This document shows, one piece after another, positions 18,112 through 26,636 of a stretch of 54,351 nucleotides of DNA. The stretch is from Acidobacteriota bacterium (GTDB lineage: Bacteria > Acidobacteriota > Blastocatellia > Pyrinomonadales > Pyrinomonadaceae). A program made the position numbers and the translations under genes. Location: contig QHXI01000071.1 of assembly GCA_003222895.1 (NCBI GenBank), forward strand, positions 1-54,351, given 5' to 3'. The notes beneath the pieces are model-generated. The model ran no database searches. It was not told the DNA's origin and worked only from the letters and a program-made list of their open reading frames with translations. Every line of letters begins with the position of its first letter. The first letter of the stretch is position 1.

Positions 18112-19302
18112 ATGACGCTTGTCGCGCCCCTAGCGAAACGTTTCGCGCTTGCCGCGATAGCCGCGGCCCTGGTCCTGCTTTCCTCCGGTGCGCGCGGGCA
18201 AACGCCTCAACCGGCGAACAATTCGAAAACAGAACGTCCGTTGAATCTGCTCGTGCTCGGGGATTCAATCTCGTGGGGACAAGGATTGAAGGACGAGCAC
18301 AAGGCCTGGCATCTGATCAAAAGCTGGTTGGAACAAGCCACGGGCCGCGAAGTGCGCGAGACAGTCGAAGCGCACTCCGGAGCGCTGATTGGTTCGGCTG
18401 ACGATCCGAATGGCGAGTCATCACGTCAGCTCGACGGCGAATTGAGTCGCGCTTATCCAACCGTTAATGGTCAGATTAACAACGCCCTCAAGGCATTCGG
18501 TGATCCATCCCAAGTCGATCTCGTTTTAGTCAATGGCTGCATCAACGATCTCGATTCGCGCCGGTTGCTGAATGCCGCGAACACGCCGGACAAAATTCGC
18601 GACCTGGCGCAGGAAAAATGTGGGCTGCCGATGGAAGCCCTGTTGGCGCGCGTCTCGACCATATTTACGGACGCGCACGTCATCGTCACCGGTTACTATC
18701 CGATTCTTTCCGAAAAGTCCGCGAACGATCTTTTCATGCGCGCGCTGGCCAAGCGCTTCTACACGCCCGAAGCGGGGGCGCCGAAGATGAACGACAAAAC
18801 TTTGCGCGCCCGGCTAATCGCGATTTCGCACGAGTGGTATCAGACCTCCGATCAGATGCTGGCTGCCGCCGCGCAAAAGATTGACTCGCAACTTCTCGCG
18901 AAAGGATCCCGCCAGCGCGTGCTATTCGCCGATCTCTCGTTCGCGCCTGAGAACTCGTTTGCGGCAAGCCAGTCGCGGCTCTGGGGGTTCGACGCTTCAT
19001 GGCTCCGAAAAATGTTGGTTATCTTGACTCTCGGAAAGGTGCAGTTGAGAACGAACGATGAGCGCCGAAATCAGCGCAGCAAGATCTGCGAAGAACTGTT
19101 CAAAGGCACTAAGACCGAGACATCCAGCGACAAGGCAGTTAGAGAAGATCGTTTGATGCGTTGTCGTCTTGCGGCCGTCGGTCACCCGAATCGAAAAGGC
19201 GCCGCGATGTATGCTGACGCCGTGGGCCGGCTATTGCGAAAGCTGATGAGCGACGGGTGGTTGAAAGATTCGACGAAAGTCGCGACGCCCGTCACTCCCT
19301 AA
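18112..19302 (+). CDS. Exported SGNH/GDSL-type hydrolase
   Basis: The start at 18112 gives a clean signal peptide (RFALAAIAAALVLLSSGARG) and a 396-residue product; an upstream GTG at 18052 overlaps the previous stop and would bury this signal. The SGNH blocks are present: nucleophile Ser52 in LVLGDSISWGQG, Asn in GCINDLD and catalytic His in VGHPNRKG. The usual Asp three residues before His is not obvious, which is unusual. Family members remove acyl groups from lipids or polysaccharides. It lies within the purine-degradation region but has no evident link to that pathway. Confidence 0.82.
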   Translation: MTLVAPLAKRFALAAIAAALVLLSSGARGQTPQPANNSKTERPLNLLVLGDSISWGQGLKDEHKAWHLIKSWLEQATGREVRETVEAHSGALIGSADDPNGESSRQLDGELSRAYPTVNGQINNALKAFGDPSQVDLVLVNGCINDLDSRRLLNAANTPDKIRDLAQEKCGLPMEALLARVSTIFTDAHVIVTGYYPILSEKSANDLFMRALAKRFYTPEAGAPKMNDKTLRARLIAISHEWYQTSDQMLAAAAQKIDSQLLAKGSRQRVLFADLSFAPENSFAASQSRLWGFDASWLRKMLVILTLGKVQLRTNDERRNQRSKICEELFKGTKTETSSDKAVREDRLMRCRLAAVGHPNRKGAAMYADAVGRLLRKLMSDGWLKDSTKVATPVTP

Positions 19303-19369
19303 AAAATCTTCGTTGCATGTTTTGAGAGACACGTGATAAATCTCGCCGCCAAAAGCGGAGGACGATCCG

Positions 19370-20119
19370 ATGACAGCCGAACAAACTGATTTTCGTGTGG
19401 GCGTGATCCAGCCCGTCGAATGCATTAAAGAAGGCTGGGCGCTGATAAAAGATCAGTACTGGCTCTTTTTCGGCATCTCGATAGTCGGAATTCTGATTGG
19501 CGGCGCGGTCCCCATTGTGTTGATTGGCCCGATGATGGCGGGGATTTTTCTCTGCCTTTTTCAACGGCAACGGAATCAGCCGGTTGAGTTCGGGCTGTTG
19601 TTCAAGGGATTCGATCATTTCGTCCCGGGTCTGATAGTCGCCTTGCTCAAAGCGATTCCTATATTTCTGGTGATGGTGCCTTATCTCATAATTTGGTTTG
19701 CGACAATGATGCCTCTCCTGATAAGGAGCGGCGGCCAACCCAGCCAGCCAGAGCTGCAGCAGTTGGTGTACTCGATGTTTGGTTTTGAGATGATCTTTTT
19801 TGTGATCATAATGGTGGTGAGCATTTCCGTCGAAATCTTTTTCATGTTTGCCTTTCCGCTGGTGGCAGATCGAAACCTGTCAGGGCTCGATGCCGTCAAG
19901 CTGAGCTTCAAGGCCGGCAAGGCAAACTTTGGCGGCATGCTCGGGTTACTACTTTTGAATGCGCTGTTGAGCTTTGTCGGAGTCCTTTGCTGCTTTGTTG
20001 GTGCTTACTTCGTTCTGCCAATTTCGTTTGCGTCGCACGCCGTCGCTTATCGTCGCGTCTTCCCCGAAACTACGGAAAATTTTCTAGTTCCACCGCCGCC
20101 ACCCGCGAGCTGGGCTTAA
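19370..20119 (+). CDS. Polytopic membrane protein of unknown function
   Basis: A 249-residue protein with about five or six membrane helices (for example YWLFFGISIVGILIGGAV, FEMIFFVIIMVVSISVEIFF, GMLGLLLLNALLSFVGVL) and a cytoplasmic-like N-terminus. The linking segment SGLDAVKLSFKAGKANFGG before a final helix pair is typical of small bacterial integral membrane families of the DUF975 type; this resemblance is loose. The C-terminus is Pro-rich (PPPPPASWA). It ends 4 bp before allB, so it is probably co-transcribed with it and could be a transport or regulatory accessory, but nothing proves that. Confidence 0.72.
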   Translation: MTAEQTDFRVGVIQPVECIKEGWALIKDQYWLFFGISIVGILIGGAVPIVLIGPMMAGIFLCLFQRQRNQPVEFGLLFKGFDHFVPGLIVALLKAIPIFLVMVPYLIIWFATMMPLLIRSGGQPSQPELQQLVYSMFGFEMIFFVIIMVVSISVEIFFMFAFPLVADRNLSGLDAVKLSFKAGKANFGGMLGLLLLNALLSFVGVLCCFVGAYFVLPISFASHAVAYRRVFPETTENFLVPPPPPASWA

Positions 20120-20123
20120 CTGA

Positions 20124-21488
20124 ATGCATCCTGCTGAACTCGTCATCCGCGGACGCCGGGTAGTGATTGGTGATTCGATCCGCCCGGCGTCGCTGCACAT
20201 AACGCGCGGCTACATCTCTTCGATTTCGATCTTCGAAGACGTTCCGGACGGCTGCGAATTGATTGAAGCTGATCCTGATTCCGTGGTGATGCCGGGCCTG
20301 GTGGACACGCACGTGCACGTGAACGAGCCTGGCCGAACTGACTGGGAAGGATTCGAGACGGCGACGCGCGCAGCCGCAGCCGGCGGGGTCACGACAATCG
20401 TCGACATGCCGCTGAATTCAATTCCGGCAACTACAACTCTCGATGCCTTCAACGCGAAATTAGAAGCTGCGCGCGACCAGCTGTCAGTCGATGTTGGCTT
20501 CTGGGGCGGCGTCGTGCCGGGCAACACCGGCGAACTGGCGAAGCTTTGGGAAGCAGGCGTCGTCGGCTTCAAATGTTTCCTGATTCATTCCGGCGTCGAT
20601 GAATTTCCGAATGTGACTGAGAATGATTTGCGCGACGCGATGCCGGAGTTGGCGAGACTGGGCGCGCCACTCATCGTTCACGCTGAAGTTCCGGGCCCGG
20701 TTGAAGCCGCGTGTTGTCAATCGATTGAAGGCGAAACAGCAACGTCATACGAAACGTTCTTGCGATCGCGGCCACGCGAAGCTGAAAACGAAGCCGTTCA
20801 AATGATGATTAGGCTGTCGCGCGATACCGGTTGCCGCATTCATATCGTTCATCACTCGTCGGCAGACGCTCTGCCCCTGCTAAAAAAAGCAAAGTCATTC
20901 GGTCTGCCGCTTACCGTCGAGACTTGCCCGCATTACTTGCACTTTGCCGCCGAAGAAATCCCGGATGGCGTTACTGAATTCAAGTGCTGTCCGCCGATTC
21001 GGGAACGTGAGAATCGCGAACAACTTTGGGACGCACTGCGCGACGGCACGATCGACATGGTCGTTTCGGATCATTCACCGTGTCCACCAGAAATGAAGCT
21101 GCGCGAGCAGGGCGAGTTCATGAAGGCCTGGGGCGGAATTTCTTCTTTGCAACTACGACTGCCGGTGATGTGGACAGAAGCAAACGGGCGCGGCTTCGAT
21201 CTGCCACAGCTCGTCGAATGGCTTTGCGCTGCGCCGGCGCGCCAGGTTGGATTTAAGTTGAAAGGAACGATCGAGGTAGGCCGCGACGCAGACGTCGTGA
21301 TCTGGAATCCCGAACGCGAATTCACTATTAGTCCGTCGATGCTTCATCACCGGCACAAGCTGACGCCTTACGCCGGCGAGTCTTTGCGCGGGGTCGTAGA
21401 AAAAACCTTCCTTCGCGGGCAGATGGTTTATGATGGCGGCGAATTTTGTGGTTATCCATTGGGGCGGATTGTATTGCGTCAGCAATAG
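20124..21488 (+). CDS. allB: Allantoinase
   Basis: Opens the hydantoin ring of allantoin to give allantoate. The 454-residue length matches. This is an amidohydrolase TIM barrel with the binuclear metal site: HVHVNEPGRTDWEG, the carboxylated Lys in GFKCFLIHSG, His in LIVHAE, His in IHIVHHSS, and Asp in SDHSPCPPEMK. It belongs to the urate-degradation set that continues with allantoicase 141 bp downstream. The start ATG lies 4 bp after the membrane-protein stop. Confidence 0.95.
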   Translation: MHPAELVIRGRRVVIGDSIRPASLHITRGYISSISIFEDVPDGCELIEADPDSVVMPGLVDTHVHVNEPGRTDWEGFETATRAAAAGGVTTIVDMPLNSIPATTTLDAFNAKLEAARDQLSVDVGFWGGVVPGNTGELAKLWEAGVVGFKCFLIHSGVDEFPNVTENDLRDAMPELARLGAPLIVHAEVPGPVEAACCQSIEGETATSYETFLRSRPREAENEAVQMMIRLSRDTGCRIHIVHHSSADALPLLKKAKSFGLPLTVETCPHYLHFAAEEIPDGVTEFKCCPPIRERENREQLWDALRDGTIDMVVSDHSPCPPEMKLREQGEFMKAWGGISSLQLRLPVMWTEANGRGFDLPQLVEWLCAAPARQVGFKLKGTIEVGRDADVVIWNPEREFTISPSMLHHRHKLTPYAGESLRGVVEKTFLRGQMVYDGGEFCGYPLGRIVLRQQ

Positions 21489-21618
21489 CCGCAAGAAGGC
21501 ACAAAAAGCACAAAAGAAAATGCAAGAGGCTAACGATCGAAGTCGGCTCATCGAAAATCTACTCCGGCCCGAAATGATTGATCTATTTCCTTTTGTGCTT
21601 TTTGTGCCTTTTTGCGGC
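21488..21618. repeat. 29-bp inverted repeat between allB and allantoicase
   Basis: Arms at 21488-21516 and 21590-21618 are complementary except for one base. The core reads GGCACAAAAAGCACAAAAG. The spacer is 73 bp. Elements of this type are dispersed in soil bacterial genomes; here it could end allB transcription or fold in the mRNA. Confidence 0.85.
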
Positions 21619-21629
21619 TATAAATTCCT

Positions 21630-22622
21630 ATGGACTTCACTGAACTAATCGATCTCGCACAGGAACGTCTCGGCGGCGCGGTGCTTTTCGCCAACGATGA
21701 TTTCTTTGCGCCCAAGGAAAACCTTCTGAAATCTGCCGCGCCGGTTTTCATCGAAGGCAAATACACCGATCGCGGCAAATGGATGGACGGTTGGGAGTCG
21801 CGGCGGCGGCGCACGCCGGGATTCGATTGGTGCATCATCCGTCTCGGTTTGCCAGGAGTCATTCGCGGCGCTTTGGTCGATACGAGCCACTTCAAAGGTA
21901 ACTATCCTGAGCAAAGTTCATTGGAAGCCTGCGCGATCGATGGCTTACCTGCGACTGAGCAATTGATTACCGAATCGATCGGCTGGATTGAGATTCTGCC
22001 GGTGTCGAGTCTCAATGGCGACTCGCTTAATCCCTTTTCGATCGCAAACGATCAGCGCTGGACACATCTTCGTTTCAAGATTTACCCGGATGGTGGCGTG
22101 GCGCGCTTGCGGGTTTATGGCGAGGTCATGCCGGATTGGGATCGCTTAAAACGAATCGGCCAGATCGATCTCGCGGCAGTTGAAAACGGCGGCGTGGTTT
22201 TGTCCTGCAGCGACATGTTTTTTGGGCACCGGCATAATTTGATCATGCCGGGACGCGCGCTGAACATGAGCGACGGCTGGGAAACCAAGCGACGACGCGG
22301 CCCCGGACACGATTGGACCATCATCAAGCTCGGCGGGCGCGGGCACATCAAGCATCTGGAAGTCGATACGTCCTGGTTCAAAGGAAATTTTCCCGAGAGT
22401 TGTTCGCTCGAAGCGTGCGATGCCGCTGACGCGTCACTTGAAAAACTGCAAGACGCGGCGTTTGATTGGAAACCCGTGCTGTCGCGGACGAAGTTGCAGG
22501 CGCACACTCGTCACTATCTTGATGAAGTGATGGATGTCGGCATTACTTCACACGTCCGTTTCAATATTTTCCCGGATGGGGGCGTGAGTCGTTTGCGAGT
22601 TTACGGCACGATTGAAGATTGA
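21630..22622 (+). CDS. alc: Allantoicase
   Basis: Hydrolyses allantoate to ureidoglycolate and urea. The 330-residue protein shows the family's internal duplication: repeat one has WESRRRRTPGFDW and HLRFKIYPDGGVARLRVYG, repeat two has WETKRRRGPGHDW and VRFNIFPDGGVSRLRVYG. Each is a jelly-roll-like domain. Length and motifs are standard. It lies between allB and uraD in the same direction. No ureidoglycolate lyase or urease is present in the window. Confidence 0.95.
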   Translation: MDFTELIDLAQERLGGAVLFANDDFFAPKENLLKSAAPVFIEGKYTDRGKWMDGWESRRRRTPGFDWCIIRLGLPGVIRGALVDTSHFKGNYPEQSSLEACAIDGLPATEQLITESIGWIEILPVSSLNGDSLNPFSIANDQRWTHLRFKIYPDGGVARLRVYGEVMPDWDRLKRIGQIDLAAVENGGVVLSCSDMFFGHRHNLIMPGRALNMSDGWETKRRRGPGHDWTIIKLGGRGHIKHLEVDTSWFKGNFPESCSLEACDAADASLEKLQDAAFDWKPVLSRTKLQAHTRHYLDEVMDVGITSHVRFNIFPDGGVSRLRVYGTIED

Positions 22623-22632
22623 TTCACTTGTT

Positions 22633-22680
22633 CATTGAACCATTGAACCAATGAACCAATGAATCAATGAGTCAATCAAT
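22633..22680. repeat. Degenerate 9-bp microrepeat running into the uraD start
   Basis: Successive units resembling CATTGAAC/AATGAACC/AATGAATC/AATGAGTC cover the whole gap after allantoicase. The last copies contain the uraD ATG and its first codons (MSQSI). No ribosome-binding site is visible beyond the repeat. Confidence 0.75.
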
Positions 22681-23176
22681 TGAGTGGCTGAATGAGTTAT
22701 CTGCGGATGCAGCCAAGAACGAGTTCCTCAAATGCTGCGGCTCGACACCTTGGGCATCCGCGATGAGCGCAGCACGACCGTTTGCGAACGATGACGCACT
22801 CTTTGCCAAAGCTGACGCCGTTTGGTGGTCGCTAAGCACGGAGGATTGGCTCGAAGCATTTCGCGCTCATCCGAAAATTGGCGAGAAGAAAGCGGCTGCG
22901 GCTCAAGCAGAGCAAGCTGAAAGCTGGTCGGCGCAGGAACAATCGGGCGTAGCGAGCGCCAAATCGCAAACCAAAGATGAACTTCTTCAATTGAATCGCG
23001 AATACGAGGATCGATTTGGGTTTATCTTTATCGTTTGCGCCAGCGGCAAGTCTTCGGAAGAGATGCTTGCGATTCTGAACAGCCGAATCGGCAACGATCG
23101 CGAAACCGAACTGCGTATCGCTGCCGAGGAGCAAACAAAGATCACGAAACTGAGGTTGCGGAAACTGTTGGGGTGA
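22667..23176 (+). CDS. uraD: OHCU decarboxylase
   Basis: Decarboxylates 2-oxo-4-hydroxy-4-carboxy-5-ureidoimidazoline stereospecifically to S-allantoin. The 169-residue length is right. Signature elements: the FRAHPKIGEK motif with the catalytic His, the SAQEQSG loop and the NREYEDRFGFIFIVCASGKS segment carrying the second active-site region. Its stop overlaps the GTG of the next gene by four bases (GTGA), so translation is coupled. Confidence 0.95.
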   Translation: MSQSIEWLNELSADAAKNEFLKCCGSTPWASAMSAARPFANDDALFAKADAVWWSLSTEDWLEAFRAHPKIGEKKAAAAQAEQAESWSAQEQSGVASAKSQTKDELLQLNREYEDRFGFIFIVCASGKSSEEMLAILNSRIGNDRETELRIAAEEQTKITKLRLRKLLG

Positions 23177-23676
23177 ACTATTTCCAAATCGACACGGTCA
23201 GGTCAAGGATCGAAGCGGCATTCGCCAACGTTGAACGACCGGACTTCAGATCGATTCTCACTTTGGGATGTTGCGAAGATCATGAAGAAGATTTTGCCTG
23301 GTATCGCCAACATTCATGGCAGGAGTTAGTGGAAAAGATTCGAACGGACTGGCTTGATCCAATTGAGTTTTCTTCGTTGCACCCCGTCGCCTACCACTAT
23401 TTTGTGCCGGGAGTGCTTTTGACGACGCTCGATTCGGTTGGCAAGGACGTGGGATGGTACGGCTTTGGCGGACAGGATTGGCTGCGTAACTTGATCCCAT
23501 TCAAAGATCGGACCGAAGCTTTCCGTCGCGATTACGTGTCTTGCTTTAGTGAGCAGCAAATTGAGGCGGTAGTGAGCCAGCTTGAATTATTTCAACGGGC
23601 CGTGGTTGAACAACGTGGCTATCTTGATGACGATCTGGCGCGCGCGATCGATAAGGTCTGGGTAACAGCTAAATGA
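23173..23676 (+). CDS. DUF6714-like protein coupled between uraD and uraH
   Basis: A 167-residue acidic protein starting at GTG 23173. It overlaps uraD by four bases and its own stop overlaps the uraH ATG by four bases, so it is locked into the urate operon. The central segment (WLDPIEFSSLHPVAYHYFVPGVLLTTLD) resembles the DUF6714 family; this assignment is from memory and moderate. An acidic stretch with two Cys (GCCEDHEEDF) is notable. No signal peptide or membrane helix is seen. Function unknown; the placement suggests a role in, or a chaperone for, urate breakdown, but the family also occurs elsewhere, so the link could be incidental. Confidence 0.7.
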   Translation: MNYFQIDTVRSRIEAAFANVERPDFRSILTLGCCEDHEEDFAWYRQHSWQELVEKIRTDWLDPIEFSSLHPVAYHYFVPGVLLTTLDSVGKDVGWYGFGGQDWLRNLIPFKDRTEAFRRDYVSCFSEQQIEAVVSQLELFQRAVVEQRGYLDDDLARAIDKVWVTAK

Positions 23677-24014
23677 CTACAATCACCACGCACGTGCTCG
23701 ATACTTCGCGCGGCCGTCCGGCCGAAGGCGTGCCCGCAACGCTGGAAATTGAAGCCGCGGGCGGCTGGAAATTGATCGGCAAAGGAACAACTAACGCTGA
23801 TGGCCGAATCACCGATCTGGTTTCCAACGAAACAAACCTAAGCGCCGGAGTCTATCGTTTGATCTTCGATACGGCCAGGTATTTCGCGAATCAGCAAACC
23901 GAGAGTTTTTATCCGCAAGTCACAGTCGTTTTTCGAATTGAAGATCCTGTTCAGCACTATCACGTGCCGTTGCTGCTCAGTCCGTTCGGCTATTCGACCT
24001 ATCGGGGCAGTTGA
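23673..24014 (+). CDS. uraH: 5-Hydroxyisourate hydrolase (transthyretin-like)
   Basis: Hydrolyses 5-hydroxyisourate to OHCU, the step before UraD. The 113-residue length is standard. The N-terminal signature THVLDTSRGRPAEGV carries the first active-site His, and the C-terminal hallmark YRGS is complete. The second His lies in QHYHVPLLLSPFGYSTY. Start and stop overlaps with the upstream gene show tight coupling. A palindromic element begins three bases after its stop. Confidence 0.96.
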   Translation: MTTITTHVLDTSRGRPAEGVPATLEIEAAGGWKLIGKGTTNADGRITDLVSNETNLSAGVYRLIFDTARYFANQQTESFYPQVTVVFRIEDPVQHYHVPLLLSPFGYSTYRGS

Positions 24015-24017
24015 TTT

Positions 24018-24108
24018 GGAGTGCGGTGGCAAGCGCAGCGCGACACCGCTTTGGATTTCAGATTGGAATGAAAAGCGCCGTCGCCGCTTCGCTCTGCCGG
24101 CGCACTCC
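24018..24108. repeat. 91-bp dispersed palindromic element between uraH and puuD
   Basis: The ends GGAGTGCGGTGGCAAGCG and its imperfect complement form a long stem (arms about 35 bp). The internal sequence is GC-rich. It lies three bases after uraH and four bases before the puuD ATG, filling the gap completely and leaving no room for a normal ribosome-binding site. Confidence 0.8.
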
Positions 24109-24112
24109 AAAA

Positions 24113-24937
24113 ATGAACATCAATCCAACCATCAGTGAATGGCTCAACCTCATCGCGCGCTGGGTCCACGTGTTCGCGGGCATCATGTGGGTCGGGACAA
24201 CGTATTACTTCACCTGGCTCGACGCGCGTATGACCGAAGAAGAGAAAGCGCTCGCAAACACCGGCAAAGCTCCGCAGATTTGGATGGTGCACAGCGGCGG
24301 CTTCTATGTTGTTGAGAAGCGAAAAGTGCCCGATGAACTTTCGCGCAAGCTGCATTGGTTCAAATGGGAAGCTGGCACGACGTGGTTGAGCGGTTTTGCG
24401 CTGCTCATCATCGTCTATTACCTCGGCGGTGGCGCGCTGGTAGATCGAGACGTTTCAGACATCGGCATCGGGGCCGCGATCGGAATCGGGATCGCGACGC
24501 TGGTTTTTGGTTGGCTGATCTACGACTTGCTGATGATTTCACCGCTCGGCCGTAACGAAAAGCTGTTTGCTGTCGTAGCTTATCTGCTGATCGTCGGGAC
24601 AGCCTATGGATTGACGAGATTTTTGAGCGGACGGGCGGCTTATGTTCACGTCGGCGCGCTCTTCGGAACGATCATGGCTGCGAACGTCTGGATGCGGATC
24701 CTGCCCGCGCAGCGAAAGATGATTGCCGCAATTCAGGCCGGCAATAAACCTGACGAGAGACTTGCCGCCCAGGCAAAACTGCGTTCGAAACAGAACACTT
24801 TCATGGCCGTGCCCGTCGTCTTCCTGATGATCAGCAATCACTTCGGCGGCACCACGACCGGCGGGTACGACTGGATTCACATGATTATTCTGATTCCCGT
24901 TGGCTGGCTGGCCGCGAAGTTCATTCGGCGGGCTTAG
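24113..24937 (+). CDS. puuD: PuuD-type membrane urate hydroxylase, without cytochrome c domain
   Basis: Oxidises urate to 5-hydroxyisourate at the membrane. The protein matches the DUF989-type membrane domain of PuuD: WVHVFAGIMWVGTTYYFTWL, MVHSGGFYVVEKRK, HWFKWEAGTTWLSGF, HVGALFGTIMAANVW and ISNHFGG, with several conserved His and about seven or eight helices. It ends at FIRRA, so the C-terminal cytochrome c domain of the characterised enzyme is absent: there is no CxxCH anywhere. Length is 274 residues against about 400 for the full form. Electrons must go to a separate carrier. The adjoining uraH, uraD, alc and allB genes make the assignment firm. Confidence 0.88.
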   Translation: MNINPTISEWLNLIARWVHVFAGIMWVGTTYYFTWLDARMTEEEKALANTGKAPQIWMVHSGGFYVVEKRKVPDELSRKLHWFKWEAGTTWLSGFALLIIVYYLGGGALVDRDVSDIGIGAAIGIGIATLVFGWLIYDLLMISPLGRNEKLFAVVAYLLIVGTAYGLTRFLSGRAAYVHVGALFGTIMAANVWMRILPAQRKMIAAIQAGNKPDERLAAQAKLRSKQNTFMAVPVVFLMISNHFGGTTTGGYDWIHMIILIPVGWLAAKFIRRA

Positions 24938-25004
24938 GTAGTTTGGGAACTATCTGGTTTGTGGCGGCGTCTCTAGCTTGTTCAGCGGTCCCTGGTTTTT
25001 CTCA

Positions 25005-26021
25005 ATGAAAGTCCTTTTGCTAGTCGCGACGGTTTTCATTCTCGGATGCGCGGACACGCGCGCCCAAACTCCGGCCAGCTCTCCGTATGCCAATCCAAAC
25101 ATCCCGACAAACGCGCCGGAAATATCTGAAGGGGACGTTCTCAAAGTAGATACGAGACTCGTCCATGTTCCCTTCCTCGTTATGGATCGCAAGCACGGCC
25201 CAGTGACAAAGCTCGGACAAGAGCACTTTCGAGTTTTCGAAGACCGCGTAGAGCAGACAATTGCCAATTTCGAATCGATTGAACAGCCTTTGACGGCGGC
25301 GCTTTTGCTGGACATGAGTCCTTCCACGCGCTTCCGTGTCGAAGACATAAAGGAAGCCGCGCTCGCGTTTGTAAATCAGTTACGCGCAAATGATCGTCTC
25401 ATGGTTATGTCTTTCAGCGATCACGTGCAAGTGCTCATCGAGCTTACCGTCGATCGCGAAGCAGCTCGCCGGGCGATTAAGAGCGCTACCCAGGGAAGTG
25501 CCACCCGCTTGTTTGACGCAATTGAGTACGCGAATGAAAAGCTGAAAGCGATTCAAGGGAGGAAAGCCCTGGTTCTTTTCACCGACGGCATTGATAACGG
25601 AAGCCAGTTTGGTACCGCGCAGAATACTCTTTACACCGCTGAAGAGTCGGACCTGCTTGTCTATCCCGTCCAATACGATACGTTTGCTGATGTAACTGAC
25701 TATGTGCGAATGGAAATATCGACCGGTATGAAGAAAACGACGGAAAGGGTTTATCCGCCGGGCTTGGGACCCAAGGACTATGAACGCGCCATATCCTATT
25801 TGAAAGATTTAGCGGACCGGTCTGGCGGGCGTTTCTACCACGCGGACCATCTGCAGGGAGTTAAGCGCGCGTTTTCGTCGATCGCCGCAGAACTCCGCAG
25901 CCAGTATATGCTCGCTTACTATCCGCACGCGGATGCGGCGGAAAAGAGCAGACGTGAAATCGACGTGCGTGTTGACCAACCCGGCTTGGTGGTGCGGGCC
26001 CGACGAAGCTACGTTCGGTAA
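25005..26021 (+). CDS. Exported VWFA-related domain protein (acidobacterial type)
   Basis: A 338-residue member of the VWFA-related family that is expanded in Acidobacteriota. The ATG at 25005 gives a short signal peptide (MKVLLLVATVFILGCAD), possibly a lipobox at Cys. The family's leading motif is DTRLVHVPFLVMDRKHGPV; the metal-ion site is DMSPST and the second half holds LVLFTDGIDNGS. It ends in YMLAYYPHADAAEKSRREIDV, the usual tail. A TTG at 24978 is a possible but weaker start. It is convergent with the EVE gene. Function of the family is unknown, thought to involve adhesion or complex assembly. Confidence 0.88.
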   Translation: MKVLLLVATVFILGCADTRAQTPASSPYANPNIPTNAPEISEGDVLKVDTRLVHVPFLVMDRKHGPVTKLGQEHFRVFEDRVEQTIANFESIEQPLTAALLLDMSPSTRFRVEDIKEAALAFVNQLRANDRLMVMSFSDHVQVLIELTVDREAARRAIKSATQGSATRLFDAIEYANEKLKAIQGRKALVLFTDGIDNGSQFGTAQNTLYTAEESDLLVYPVQYDTFADVTDYVRMEISTGMKKTTERVYPPGLGPKDYERAISYLKDLADRSGGRFYHADHLQGVKRAFSSIAAELRSQYMLAYYPHADAAEKSRREIDVRVDQPGLVVRARRSYVR

Positions 26022-26036
26022 TCGCGGGGCTTTGAG

Positions 26037-26519
26037 TCATTTGCCCTTGCGCCCGCTTGCCATCCTCACAATCGTTTCAAACTCTTCTTTCGTCACCGGC
26101 ATAACCGACAGTCGCGATTGCCGCACCAGCAACATATTGCTCAGCTTCTGATTGGACTTGACCGCCTCGAGCGTTACGCATTCCTTCAAAGGTTTCACTG
26201 GTTTGAGATCGACGGCGATCCATTGGGGATCGTCAGCGGTGGGATCGGGATATGCAGCTTTGGCGACTTCAGCAATGCCGATTACGCATTTGCCACTGCC
26301 CGAATGATAGAAAAGTACGCGATCGCCGACTTTCATCTGACGCAGATTGTTACGCGCTTGAAAGTTCCGCACGCCGGTCCAATCCGTGCGCCCGTCGCCG
26401 ACAAGATCGTCCCACGAATATGTCTCCGGTTCCTGCTTCACCAACCAAAATCCCGATGGTTCGGCGGCCTTCTTTGTTGAGGTTGATTTCTTTGAGTTGG
26501 GTTTCTTCTTGTTAGTCAT
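26037..26519 (-). CDS. EVE-domain protein
   Basis: A 160-residue protein with a lysine/serine-rich leader and an EVE domain: FWLVKQEPETYSWDDL, WTGVRNFQARNNLRQMK, VLFYHSG and VGIAEV-like IGIAEVAKAAYPDPTADD. EVE domains are related to PUA and YTH folds and bind modified bases in DNA or RNA. Length is typical. It is convergent with the VWA gene and divergent from bcp. Confidence 0.92.
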   Translation of the reverse strand: MTNKKKPNSKKSTSTKKAAEPSGFWLVKQEPETYSWDDLVGDGRTDWTGVRNFQARNNLRQMKVGDRVLFYHSGSGKCVIGIAEVAKAAYPDPTADDPQWIAVDLKPVKPLKECVTLEAVKSNQKLSNMLLVRQSRLSVMPVTKEEFETIVRMASGRKGK

Positions 26520-26636
26520 AATTCGTCGCGATTAGCGCTGCCCTCCCTGACGGTCGGGCTTCTGACAAGCGGCTCTTTCTTGCGATACAATCTTTTTCGT
26601 TAGTCTAGTTCAAAGCGAAAGTGATCGAAAGCAATC

